Of a stretch of 5,064 nucleotides of DNA, positions 1-5,064 are shown one piece after another. Position 1 is the first letter of the stretch, and the number at the start of each line of letters is the position of its first letter. The stretch is from Paracoccaceae bacterium (GTDB lineage: Bacteria > Pseudomonadota > Alphaproteobacteria > Rhodobacterales > Rhodobacteraceae). The DNA lies in the NCBI GenBank assembly GCA_007128865.1, contig SKWP01000051.1, forward strand, positions 1 through 5,064, written 5' to 3'. The translations under genes were made by a program, and so were the position numbers. The notes beneath the pieces were generated by a model. That model was not told the DNA's origin. It worked only from the letters and a program-made list of their open reading frames with translations, and did not search any database.

Positions 1-1100
1 ACACCGAGGGGCCGTTTCACGGGCCATTGCAGGCGGGCTATTCCAACGGGCTGGCGCCGATGTGCATCGGCTCGCACTATGCGGTGCGCACCAGCGCATT
101 GCAGGCGGTGGGCGGGCTGGGACCGGAACTGGCCGAGGATCACTCCACCACGATGATCCTGAACGCCGGGGGCTGGCGCGGGGTCCATGCCATCGACGCC
201 CATGCCACGGGCGACGGGCCGGCCACGGTCAGCGACCTTGCCACGCAGGAGTTCCAGTGGTCGCGCAGCCTTGTCACGCTGCTGCTGCAATACACGCCGC
301 GCTACCTGCGCGCCCTGCCCGGTCGTCTGCGGGCACAGTTCCTGTTCTGCCAGCTTCTGTATCCGTTCATCGCAGTGACCCTGCTGGCGATGTATCTGCT
401 GCCGATCTATGCGGTGCTGACCGACCAGCGCTATGCCAACGTCACCTTTCCGGGCTTTCTTTTGCATGCGGTCCCGGCGGGGGTCGTGCTGCTGCTGCTG
501 GCCTGGCAGATGCGGCGGGACGGGCTGTTGCGCCCGACCGATGCCCGCCTCCTGGGCTGGGAGAAGATCCTGTTCGTGCTGCTGCAATGGCCCTGGGTGC
601 TGGCGGGCTGCGTGATGGCGGTGCGCGACCGGCTGGCCGGCGACTTTGTCGATTTCCGCATCACGCCCAAGGGCGCTGCCGCCGAGCACCGGCTGCCGTG
701 GCGCGTGCTGGGGGTTTATGTGGTGCTGGCGCTGGGGACCATCCTGCCGGTGATCCTTGTCGACCGGCTGGACGAGGCGCGCGGTTTCTGGCTGCTGTCG
801 CTGTTCACCGGGCTGTTGTATCTGCTGACCGTGGCGGTGATCGTGCTGCGACACCTCGCCACTGGGGGGTGGGCCGAAATCCTGAGACAGCCTGTCAGCA
901 CCGTTGCGCAAATTGCCGTCATTGCAGGGCTTTCATCGCTGTTCTGGGTGGCCCTCACGGCCCGCGGGATGGAAAGCCTGTATGCCCTGAACATCGGGCT
1001 GGAACCCTTGCAAATTGTGCGCAGGATACATACCGTTTCGGGTGCGGGTATGGGATCTGAAGGCGAGTTCGTCTACATCTTCGACATTCGCTGGCAGTGA
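1..1100 (+). CDS. BcsA-like processive family-2 glycosyltransferase, C-terminal part (5' end outside window)
   Basis: Inner-membrane GT2 synthase expected to polymerise a beta-linked glycan from a nucleotide sugar and pass it through its own membrane channel. The frame is open from base 3, so the start and the N-terminal GT domain lie upstream. Numbering from the TTG at base 27: GSHYAVR (15-21) and AED (36-38) match the acceptor-side and catalytic-base region of cellulose synthases. QEFQWSRS (74-81) sits where QxxRW is expected, with Gln replacing the Arg. Six hydrophobic segments lie at about 107-132, 141-161, 181-199, 225-245, 254-274 and 290-311; the third may be an interface helix. FRITPKG (210-216) matches the FxVTxK gating loop of BcsA. 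After the last membrane segment only about 45 residues remain, so there is no PilZ domain. The hydrolase gene follows within 13-34 bases, implying one operon. The family call is firm; the polymer is unknown (cellulose, mixed-linkage glucan or another). Confidence 0.92.
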   Translation, partial: TEGPFHGPLQAGYSNGLAPMCIGSHYAVRTSALQAVGGLGPELAEDHSTTMILNAGGWRGVHAIDAHATGDGPATVSDLATQEFQWSRSLVTLLLQYTPRYLRALPGRLRAQFLFCQLLYPFIAVTLLAMYLLPIYAVLTDQRYANVTFPGFLLHAVPAGVVLLLLAWQMRRDGLLRPTDARLLGWEKILFVLLQWPWVLAGCVMAVRDRLAGDFVDFRITPKGAAAEHRLPWRVLGVYVVLALGTILPVILVDRLDEARGFWLLSLFTGLLYLLTVAVIVLRHLATGGWAEILRQPVSTVAQIAVIAGLSSLFWVALTARGMESLYALNIGLEPLQIVRRIHTVSGAGMGSEGEFVYIFDIRWQ

Positions 1101-1113
1101 GGACCCGCCTTGA

Positions 1114-2040
1114 ATGGCAAAGGTGGGGGTCACCATGTCACTGTCACATAATCCGGCAAAACTCGGTCTTCTTGCGGTTGGTTGCGCGCTTGGCCTGTCC
1201 GGCGCGCAGGCAGCCGGGATCAGCATCGTTCCCGACGGCCCGACGCCGTTCGGGGTCTATGATCCCGGCGGCGATTTCGCCGATGTCGGCGGCGTCGCGG
1301 TAGAGCATCTGTTCCTTCCCTGGGAAGACGTCGCGCTGGAAACCCTGTTCGACGCCGACGTCTATGCCCGCGCGCGCGACCGGGTGCTGCTGGTGACGAT
1401 CGAGCCATGGACCTGGTCCCGGGACGAGCGCAACACCCCCGAATTCCTGCGCCGCAGCATCGGCGAGGGCGTCTATGACAGCAACATGCTCGCGATCTGC
1501 GGCATCCTCGGGCAGTTGCAAAGCCCGGTGACGGTGCGCTGGGGTCACGAGATGGACGACGACCGCGGCCAGTTCATCTGGGCGGGCTGGGAGCCGGAGG
1601 ACTATATCCGCGCCTATCGCCACGTGGTCGACCTGTGCCGCAGCGTCGCGCCCGAGGTGGCGGTGATGTGGTCGCCGCTGGGCGACGAGGGGATGGAGAC
1701 CTACTGGCCCGGTGAGGGCTATGCCGACATCGTCGGCCTGACCGTATTCGGCCTGCAGGCCTATGACCAGCTTCACCACGACCGCGACCGCAGCTTCGAG
1801 GAGATCCTTGCGCCCCGCTATGCCCGCGCTGCGGCGTTTGGCCTGCCGATCGTGGTCGCCGAACTGGGCTTCGTGGGCGAGGAAGCCTATGTCGCCAAGT
1901 GGAACGACGAGGTCCGTCAGGAGTATCCGGAGTTCAGCGATCTGGTCGGTGTGGTCTATTTCAACTATCCCGAGGTGCATTCCTGGCCGGACAACCTGGG
2001 CCGTCCGGACTGGCGCGTCCATCACCGCGTGATCGAATGA
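1114..2040 (+). CDS. Exported GH26-like glycoside hydrolase (beta-mannanase/beta-glucanase type)
   Basis: Predicted periplasmic or secreted TIM-barrel hydrolase that would cut a beta-linked polysaccharide. Counting from ATG 1114 (308 aa), a Sec signal peptide runs to about residue 34: Lys16, hydrophobic LGLLAVGCALGLSG, then an AQA/A cleavage site. RWGHEMDD (142-149) carries the presumed acid/base Glu146 and resembles the GH26 HEM motif. WAGWEPEDYIRAYRHVVDL, WSPLGDE (186-192), YWPGEGYADIVGL and VVAELG (presumed nucleophile Glu250) follow in the order typical of GH26-like enzymes. GH26 is known to contain mannanases, lichenases and beta-1,3-xylanases, so the substrate is open. Start choice: ATG 1135 has AGGTGGGGG five bases upstream and gives a more usual signal peptide (301 aa). 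ATG 1114 has TGAGGA (1098-1103), overlapping the stop of the synthase. I prefer 1135 slightly. Coupling to the synthase suggests a polymer-trimming role like that of BcsZ, from a different GH family. Confidence 0.85.
   Translation: MAKVGVTMSLSHNPAKLGLLAVGCALGLSGAQAAGISIVPDGPTPFGVYDPGGDFADVGGVAVEHLFLPWEDVALETLFDADVYARARDRVLLVTIEPWTWSRDERNTPEFLRRSIGEGVYDSNMLAICGILGQLQSPVTVRWGHEMDDDRGQFIWAGWEPEDYIRAYRHVVDLCRSVAPEVAVMWSPLGDEGMETYWPGEGYADIVGLTVFGLQAYDQLHHDRDRSFEEILAPRYARAAAFGLPIVVAELGFVGEEAYVAKWNDEVRQEYPEFSDLVGVVYFNYPEVHSWPDNLGRPDWRVHHRVIE
1121..1129 (+). promoter_or_regulatory. Candidate ribosome binding site favouring the ATG at 1135
   Basis: AGGTGGGGG lies five bases before the ATG at 1135. 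Used as the RBS, it puts the start seven codons downstream of the longest reading frame and removes the residues ahead of the signal peptide. The competing site TGAGGA at 1098-1103 lies ten bases before the ATG at 1114, so the choice is not settled. Confidence 0.45.
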
Positions 2041-2113
2041 CCAAGGTCGCCGGCGTCGGGACCGGGCGCCCGCACCGGCACCGCTGCTGAAGTTTCAGGC
2101 TGCTTGATCAAGT

Positions 2114-2155
2114 ATGAGCGGGAATCTGCCGATTTCCGCTCATCTTGTTTTTTTT
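2114..2155 (+). terminator. Intrinsic (Rho-independent) terminator of the synthase-hydrolase operon
   Basis: Left arm ATGAGCGGGAAT (2114-2125) and right arm ATTTCCGCTCAT (2132-2143) form a 12-bp stem with one G-U pair. The 6-base loop is CTGCCG. Four bases later comes a run of eight T (2148-2155). It sits 73 bases past the hydrolase stop and has the U-tract on the + strand only, so it terminates rightward transcription and separates this operon from the small exported gene. Confidence 0.9.
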
Positions 2156-2338
2156 CCATGTCTTCAACAGCCTTCGCGCCGAAGTTGCGGATTGCGCCGC
2201 ACAGGCGCCATCTTGCTGCCGCTTTCCTGGGCAAGATTGCGTTTCGCAGTCATCCCCGGCGTGCTAGGTCCCGTTCTGCGACACGTCGGGTTAACCGGCG
2301 GACGCTATTGAGGCCACCCCAGGACAGTGGAGTGAGAA
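2156..2338 (+). promoter_or_regulatory. Non-coding stretch that must hold the promoter of the small exported gene
   Basis: This lies between a strong terminator and an ORF, so a promoter is expected here. I see no -35/-10 pair I would defend; TTTCGC (2242-2247) with CTAGGT (2264-2269), spacing 16, is a poor match. Inverted repeats are visible: ATCTTGC (2210-2216) with GCAAGAT (2231-2237), 7 bp perfect with a 14-base spacer; CTTCG/CGAAG (2172-2184); and the palindrome GGTTAACC (2289-2296). Any of these could be an operator or a leader structure; none matches a regulator site I recognise. Confidence 0.3.
2210..2237. repeat. 7-bp inverted repeat upstream of the small exported gene
   Basis: ATCTTGC at 2210-2216 is mirrored by GCAAGAT at 2231-2237 with 14 bases between. 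It has no T-tract, so it is not a terminator. It lies about 100 bases before the ATG at 2339 and could be an operator or an RNA hairpin in the leader. It could also be chance. Confidence 0.35.
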
Positions 2339-2641
2339 ATGTCGAGCAGTCGGACAGCGGCCCTTGTGGCCGCAGCAACCCTTGTGTTTTCCGGGATCGG
2401 CCCGGTTTCGTCGGCCAGCGCCGACGGCGTCAACGTCACCGTGTCCAGCTCCGGCGTGGTCAATCCGGCGGCCAACCGGCGCGCCTCGAACGGGTTTGAC
2501 TGGAGCAACCCGCGCGGTGTCCGCACGGCCGCAGTGGTGCCCCCCGCCACCCAACGCCCGCAACTGCGCCTGAGCGGACGCGCCGCCTGGGTGTGTTCGC
2601 CCGCAGGCTTCGGTCGCGGCTCGACCTGCACCGCGCGTTAG
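2339..2641 (+). CDS. Small exported protein with C-terminal two-cysteine loop, function unknown
   Basis: A 100-residue ORF. GGAG (2329-2332) lies six bases before the ATG. Residues 1-28 look like a Sec signal peptide: Arg5, a hydrophobic AALVAAATLVFSGIG stretch, then ASA before Asp29 as a cleavage site. The mature part is about 72 residues: a Ser/Val/Asn-rich segment, a basic Pro-rich middle, and a C-terminal piece WVCSPAGFGRGSTC. Its two cysteines (86 and 97) would form a small disulfide loop in the periplasm. Third codon positions are strongly G/C, as in the neighbouring genes, which supports real coding. I have a vague memory of similar C-termini in hypothetical proteins of Rhodobacterales, but no function is known to me. 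It is a separate transcription unit from the hydrolase, because the terminator at 2114-2155 lies between them. Confidence 0.75.
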   Translation: MSSSRTAALVAAATLVFSGIGPVSSASADGVNVTVSSSGVVNPAANRRASNGFDWSNPRGVRTAAVVPPATQRPQLRLSGRAAWVCSPAGFGRGSTCTAR

Positions 2642-2646
2642 GGCAA

Positions 2647-2662
2647 CGCGGCGGTCGCCGCG
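2647..2662 (+). other. GC-rich hairpin just after the small exported gene
   Basis: CGCGGC (2647-2652) and GCCGCG (2657-2662) form a 6-bp stem with a GGTC loop, starting five bases after the stop codon. No T-run follows, so it is not a standard intrinsic terminator. It may protect the 3' end of the message or slow the polymerase. Confidence 0.35.
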
Positions 2663-2713
2663 GTCTGGCCGCCCGCCGAGACTTGCAAGTCCCGGTGGTG
2701 CTTGCTTTGCAAA

Positions 2714-2746
2714 GGTCGCCTTTCGTCATGAAGGCGGCCGGATTTT
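2714..2746 (+). terminator. Weak candidate terminator for the small exported gene
   Basis: GGTCGCCTT (2714-2722) pairs with AAGGCGGCC (2731-2739), giving 9 bp with one G-U pair and an 8-base loop. A short TTTT follows at 2743-2746. It is 72 bases past the stop. The T-tract is short and three bases removed from the stem, so it would be inefficient. It is the best intrinsic candidate in this gap. Confidence 0.4.
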
Positions 2747-2972
2747 CTGATTGCGACGCGAAGCCGGCCATGCATGAATTTGTTGGCGCGCGGGTTTTTT
2801 GCAGTCCGATATTCTTAATTTTTGTGGAATTCCGAGTCATCGGCTTGTTGATCAATTCACGACCCTGATTTCCGGCTGCGCGTCATGGCCCGGAATGCAG
2901 GCGCGCTAATGCAGGGGCAACCGAGGTCCCGGCTCTGGTTTGAATCGGTCGAAGCCCCCCTCCCCCGCGACC

Positions 2973-3005
2973 CCGTCGAATGGCCGGGTTGTTTTCCTTC
3001 GACGG
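2973..3005. repeat. 8-bp perfect inverted repeat in the UXS upstream region
   Basis: CCGTCGAA at 2973-2980 is mirrored exactly by TTCGACGG at 2998-3005 across 17 bases. A related GGTCGAA occurs at 2947-2953. No T-tract follows. It could be an operator for a dimeric regulator or a hairpin in a long 5' leader. Confidence 0.45.
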
Positions 3006-3091
3006 ACGCTGTTCCCGCTTGGGTTGTGCTGAAAATTAATTGCTCGCGTCAGACGGGAAATTGATCTTGAATTGTTCGATAAATCGTTCGT

Positions 3092-3112
3092 GCCCGGTTT
3101 CACTTTCCGGGC
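3092..3112. repeat. Short hairpin in the UXS upstream region
   Basis: GCCCGG (3092-3097) pairs with CCGGGC (3107-3112) around a 9-base TTTCACTTT loop, giving a 6-bp GC stem. There is no T-run after it. It lies about 150 bases before the UXS start, directly before the TTGACG and GATCAA elements. Confidence 0.35.
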
Positions 3113-3119
3113 GGAATCC

Positions 3120-3142
3120 TTGACGGATCAATCTTGATCAAC
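3120..3142 (+). promoter_or_regulatory. Candidate operator: GATCAA-TC-TTGATC inverted repeat next to a TTGACG -35-like box
   Basis: TTGACG at 3120-3125 matches five of six bases of the -35 consensus. Immediately after it, GATCAA (3126-3131) and TTGATC (3134-3139) form a perfect 6-bp inverted repeat with two bases between, fused to the palindrome TTGATCAA (3134-3141). The -10 at proper spacing (near 3143-3148, ACATCT) is poor, as might be seen for an activator- or alternative-sigma-dependent promoter. The arrangement is visible; its function is inferred. Confidence 0.35.
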
Positions 3143-3248
3143 ACATCTCTAAGGCTCGGTCGGCTCGGGCAGAAACGGCTTCGACCCTGGACGCAGACCG
3201 ACCGTCAACGGCCCGCGAATTGCGCTGCCTTCAATCGTGGGCATTACC

Positions 3249-3252
3249 GGAG
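3249..3252 (+). promoter_or_regulatory. Ribosome binding site that decides the UXS start
   Basis: GGAG lies seven bases before the ATG at 3260. The frame is open upstream to a TTG at 3134, but the extra 42 codons carry no family likeness. UXS/SDR enzymes normally begin shortly before the [11 protein letters not shown] strand, as they do from 3260. Confidence 0.7.
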
Positions 3253-3259
3253 TCGGGGG

Positions 3260-4240
3260 ATGGAACAGATCTCATTCAGAAGAATTGGCAAGCGTCGGCG
3301 TGTGCTGGTAACAGGTGGTGCGGGGTTCATCGGCTCAAACCTGATTGACCGTCTGATTGCCCGTGGCGATGAGGTCATTTGCGTCGACAATCTTCTGACC
3401 GGCAGCAGGAAAAACATCGCCCATTTGCTGGGACATCCCCGTTTCGATTTCCTGCTGCACGATGTCACGATGCCGCTTTCGGTCGTGGTCGATGAAATCT
3501 ACAATCTGGCCTGTCCGGCCTCGCCCGTGCATTACCAGCACGATCCGATTCAGACCACGCGCACCTCGGTGCTGGGCGTGCTGAACATGCTGGACCTGGC
3601 CAACAAGCTGAGTTGCAAGCTGCTGCAGGCTTCCACCAGCGAGGTCTACGGCGACCCGCTGATCCATCCGCAGACCGAGGATTACTGGGGCCACGTCAAC
3701 CCCATCGGCCCGCGCGCCTGCTATGACGAGGGCAAGCGCTGCGCCGAGACGCTGTGCATGGATTACCGCCGCAGGTTCGGCTTTCCCGTCAAGATCGCCC
3801 GGATCTTCAACACCTACGGGCCGCGCATGCAGGCCGAGGACGGGCGCGTGGTGTCGAACTTCATCCTGCAGGCGCTGCAGGGTGCGCCGATCACGATCTA
3901 TGGCGACGGCGAACAGTCCCGGTCGTTCTGCTATGTCGATGACCTGGTCGACGGGCTGATCGCGCTGATGGACAGCCCCGATGACGTGGTTGGCCCGATC
4001 AACCTGGGCCGTCCGGCGGAATTCACCATCCGCGAACTGGCCGAGATGACGCTGCGCCTGACAGGGTCACGCTCGCCGCTGATCACGATGCCGCTGCCGG
4101 TGGACGATCCCCGCCAGCGCAAGCCCGACATCAGCCGCGCCCGCGCCCTTTTGGGCTGGGAGCCGCGGGTCGAGCTTGAGACCGGCTTGCAGGCGACCAT
4201 CGACTATTTCGCCGAAACCTACGTCCGCGTTCCGGCCTGA
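3260..4240 (+). CDS. uxs: UDP-glucuronate decarboxylase (UDP-xylose synthase), NAD-dependent SDR
   Basis: Cytosolic enzyme converting UDP-glucuronate to UDP-xylose plus CO2 through a 4-keto intermediate with bound NAD. It is 326 aa from ATG 3260, about the usual length for bacterial UXS. The Rossmann fold starts with [13 protein letters not shown] (15-27), and VDN (42-44) binds the NAD ribose. [19 protein letters not shown] (82-100) is a UXS hallmark. STSEVYGDP (125-133) gives the catalytic Ser/Glu (Glu128), and YDEGK (155-159) is the YxxxK pair. [10 protein letters not shown] (181-190), DGRVVSNF and [10 protein letters not shown] follow, as in UXS and other extended SDRs. A C-terminal sugar-binding lobe ends in [13 protein letters not shown]. 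All key residues are present, so it should be active. It supplies UDP-xylose for a surface polymer; its substrate-forming enzyme (UDP-glucose dehydrogenase) is not in this window. The closest alternative, dTDP-glucose dehydratase, fits the PASPVHY segment poorly. Confidence 0.93.
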   Translation: MEQISFRRIGKRRRVLVTGGAGFIGSNLIDRLIARGDEVICVDNLLTGSRKNIAHLLGHPRFDFLLHDVTMPLSVVVDEIYNLACPASPVHYQHDPIQTTRTSVLGVLNMLDLANKLSCKLLQASTSEVYGDPLIHPQTEDYWGHVNPIGPRACYDEGKRCAETLCMDYRRRFGFPVKIARIFNTYGPRMQAEDGRVVSNFILQALQGAPITIYGDGEQSRSFCYVDDLVDGLIALMDSPDDVVGPINLGRPAEFTIRELAEMTLRLTGSRSPLITMPLPVDDPRQRKPDISRARALLGWEPRVELETGLQATIDYFAETYVRVPA

Positions 4241-4248
4241 CGCGCGGG

Positions 4249-4965
4249 CTACAGGTCGCCCTCCCACCAGCCGCGACCGGTGACGGGGTCGGTATAGACC
4301 ACGATCACCGCGCCATTGGCGGGCAGCAGGTCGCCATCGCCGGGCAGCGACTGGCCGGTGCTGCCCACTGCGTCGGTCCAGCCTAGGCGCACCGCGCCCT
4401 GCCGGCCGGTCGGGGCAAAGCTGCGGCCGGTGACGCGGGCCTCGCGTACCTCGCCATCGGTGGCGGCACGCCAGGCGCTGGCCACCAGCCAGCCCGCCCA
4501 GCCGATCCACGCCGCCAGGATCGCCCAGATCAACCCGCCCAGCCCCAGCAGCACCGGCGCAAGCGCCCAGTCGGTTGCCTCGTCCTGCACCACGATTTCT
4601 TCCTCGCGGATGTATTCGAAGGTGAAGGGCAGCACGTCGCCGACCGCGACACCGTCATAGGCGCCGGGCGGCAGCATCTCGCTATCCTGGCGCATGGCGC
4701 CGGTTTCGGGGTCGCGCCATTCATAGCTGACGATCCGCATGGGCACGTCGGACAGGCCATCGGCCACGGCGCGCACATCGAGCACGTGCAGATCGACATC
4801 GACGCTGCGCGAGGTCTCGCGCAATTCGGTCCGGGGCGGGGGCGGCACGGGCTCGGCCATGCCGATCAACAGGAACAGCGCGCCGGTGCCCAGCGGCAGC
4901 AGACCCTTCCAGCCCGTCAGACGCCAGAACAGTGCGACCGGGCGGGGGGACTGGCGGGCGATCAT
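4249..4965 (-). CDS. Membrane protein with DUF3592-like domains, function unknown
   Basis: 238 aa, start ATG complementary to 4963-4965. The N-terminus has four basic residues (Arg4, Arg8, Arg15, Lys20), then a membrane segment at about 18-36. A soluble domain at about 45-130 contains YEWRDPETGAMRQDS and AVGDVLPFTFEYI. A long hydrophobic stretch follows at about 134-165 (one long or two short helices). A second soluble piece at about 172-238 ends in VYTDPVTGRGWWEGDL. Both soluble parts show the 'conversion tag ... G ... vxYdP' pattern I associate with DUF3592 proteins, so the domain may be doubled. By positive-inside reasoning the first domain faces the periplasm and the second the cytosol. 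The RBS is not clear. It lies 40 bases after the tRNA-Leu 3' end with no terminator seen between, and converges on UXS with an 8-base gap. The coding call is firm; the family call is moderate and no function can be given. Confidence 0.72.
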   Translation of the reverse strand: MIARQSPRPVALFWRLTGWKGLLPLGTGALFLLIGMAEPVPPPPRTELRETSRSVDVDLHVLDVRAVADGLSDVPMRIVSYEWRDPETGAMRQDSEMLPPGAYDGVAVGDVLPFTFEYIREEEIVVQDEATDWALAPVLLGLGGLIWAILAAWIGWAGWLVASAWRAATDGEVREARVTGRSFAPTGRQGAVRLGWTDAVGSTGQSLPGDGDLLPANGAVIVVYTDPVTGRGWWEGDL

Positions 4966-5005
4966 GGCTGGACCCGAAGCAGCACGGCACCGTCCCGCCG
5001 CGAGG

Positions 5006-5064
5006 TGGTGCCCGAGGCGAGAGTCGAACTCGCACGCCTTGCGGCGGAGGATTTTGAATCCCCT
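5006..5064 (-). tRNA. tRNA-Leu (anticodon CAA), 3' part; 5' end beyond the window
   Basis: Read on the minus strand. The anticodon stem is GGGGA/TCCTC with loop TTCAAAA (5058-5052), so the anticodon CAA is at 5056-5054 and reads UUG. A long variable arm with stem CGCC/GGCG and a GCAA tetraloop (5046-5035) marks a class II tRNA, which with CAA means leucine. The T arm is GCGAG, loop TTCGACT, CTCGC (5033-5017). The acceptor 3' strand CTCGGGC (5016-5010) is followed by discriminator A (5009) and an encoded CCA (5008-5006). The D arm and acceptor 5' strand lie past base 5064. Confidence 0.96.

Larger units (their letters stand above)
2642..3259 (+). other. 618-base region without a convincing gene, upstream of UXS
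   Basis: No reading frame here has a plausible RBS, codon pattern or family likeness. From about 2750 the sequence is AT-richer than the genes around it, as expected for a regulatory region. It holds the two hairpins just after the small gene, a C-rich patch (2955-2974), the inverted repeat CCGTCGAA/TTCGACGG (2973-2980/2998-3005), the hairpin GCCCGG/CCGGGC (3092-3097/3107-3112) and two TTGATCAA octamers. The UXS promoter must be here. Candidates are TTCCCG (3012-3017) with ATTAAT (3035-3040), spacing 17, and a good -35-like TTGACG (3120-3125) with no good -10. A small RNA is possible, but I cannot show one. Confidence 0.6.

Noticed and set aside
62..1060. Second plus-strand frame (332 codons) over the synthase
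   Set aside because: The product is Ala/Gly/Arg/Pro-rich without hydrophobic segments, while the other frame has BcsA motifs and membrane helices.
1144..2025. Long minus-strand ORF (293 codons) lying over the hydrolase gene
   Set aside because: Its product is rich in His, Arg, Ala and Asp in no family-like pattern, and the plus strand carries a signal peptide and GH26-like motifs. Long antisense frames are usual in GC-rich coding DNA.
2104..2499. ORF of 131 codons running through the terminator and into the small exported gene
   Set aside because: It spans a strong terminator, is Arg/Ser-rich, has no RBS and overlaps a frame with a signal peptide and good codon pattern.
2305..2855. Minus-strand ORFs (2305-2631 and 2460-2855) opposite the small exported gene
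   Set aside because: Arg/Pro-rich products without motifs; the plus-strand frame has RBS, signal peptide and expected third-base bias.
2593..2868. Plus-strand ORF of 91 codons after the small exported gene
   Set aside because: It starts inside that gene in another frame, has no RBS, and its base use changes to that of AT-richer non-coding DNA part-way.
3134..3259. Upstream extension of UXS to a TTG start
   Set aside because: The 42 added codons overlap promoter-like and operator-like sequence and show no likeness to UXS; ATG 3260 has a proper RBS.
4966..5064. tRNA-Leu 3' end as an integration (att) site for an island covering the window
   Set aside because: No repeat of the tRNA 3' end was found in the window, no integrase is present, and the neighbouring genes have host-like base use.
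1..5064. CRISPR array, insertion sequence, toxin-antitoxin or phage genes
   Set aside because: No regularly spaced repeats, terminal inverted repeats with a transposase, or recognisable genes of these kinds were seen.

Overview
The window is GC-rich. Its codon use (strong G/C at third positions), gene families and compact layout suggest an alphaproteobacterium, most likely of the Rhodobacterales/Paracoccaceae type. That assignment rests on style and gene content and is not proven here. The theme is the cell surface: a polysaccharide synthase with a secreted glycoside hydrolase, a small exported protein, and a nucleotide-sugar enzyme that makes UDP-xylose.

Layout, left to right. Bases 1-1100 (+) hold the C-terminal part of a membrane family-2 glycosyltransferase of the cellulose synthase (BcsA) kind. 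It keeps the second catalytic Asp region, a variant QxxRW motif and an FxVTxK-like gating loop, but has no PilZ domain. A few bases downstream lies an exported GH26-like glycoside hydrolase (1114 or 1135 to 2040). The two form an operon that ends at a convincing intrinsic terminator (2114-2155). A short ORF (2339-2641) then encodes a roughly 100-residue exported protein with a C-terminal Cys-x10-Cys loop. It is followed by about 620 bases without a gene (2642-3259), which are AT-richer and contain inverted repeats. Next comes a complete UDP-glucuronate decarboxylase (UDP-xylose synthase, 3260-4240, +). Convergent to it, 8 bases away, is a membrane protein with DUF3592-like features (4249-4965, -). 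The window closes with the 3' part of a tRNA-Leu(CAA) gene on the minus strand (5006-5064).

How the genes may work together (inference). The synthase would polymerise and export a beta-glycan across the inner membrane. The exported GH26-like enzyme would trim or release it, as BcsZ does for cellulose, though from a different GH family. UXS converts UDP-glucuronate to UDP-xylose and may feed the same or another surface polymer, but it is a separate transcription unit. The polymer cannot be named from this window. The N-terminal half of the synthase and any partner proteins (BcsB-like, outer-membrane channel, Ugd) lie outside it or are absent.
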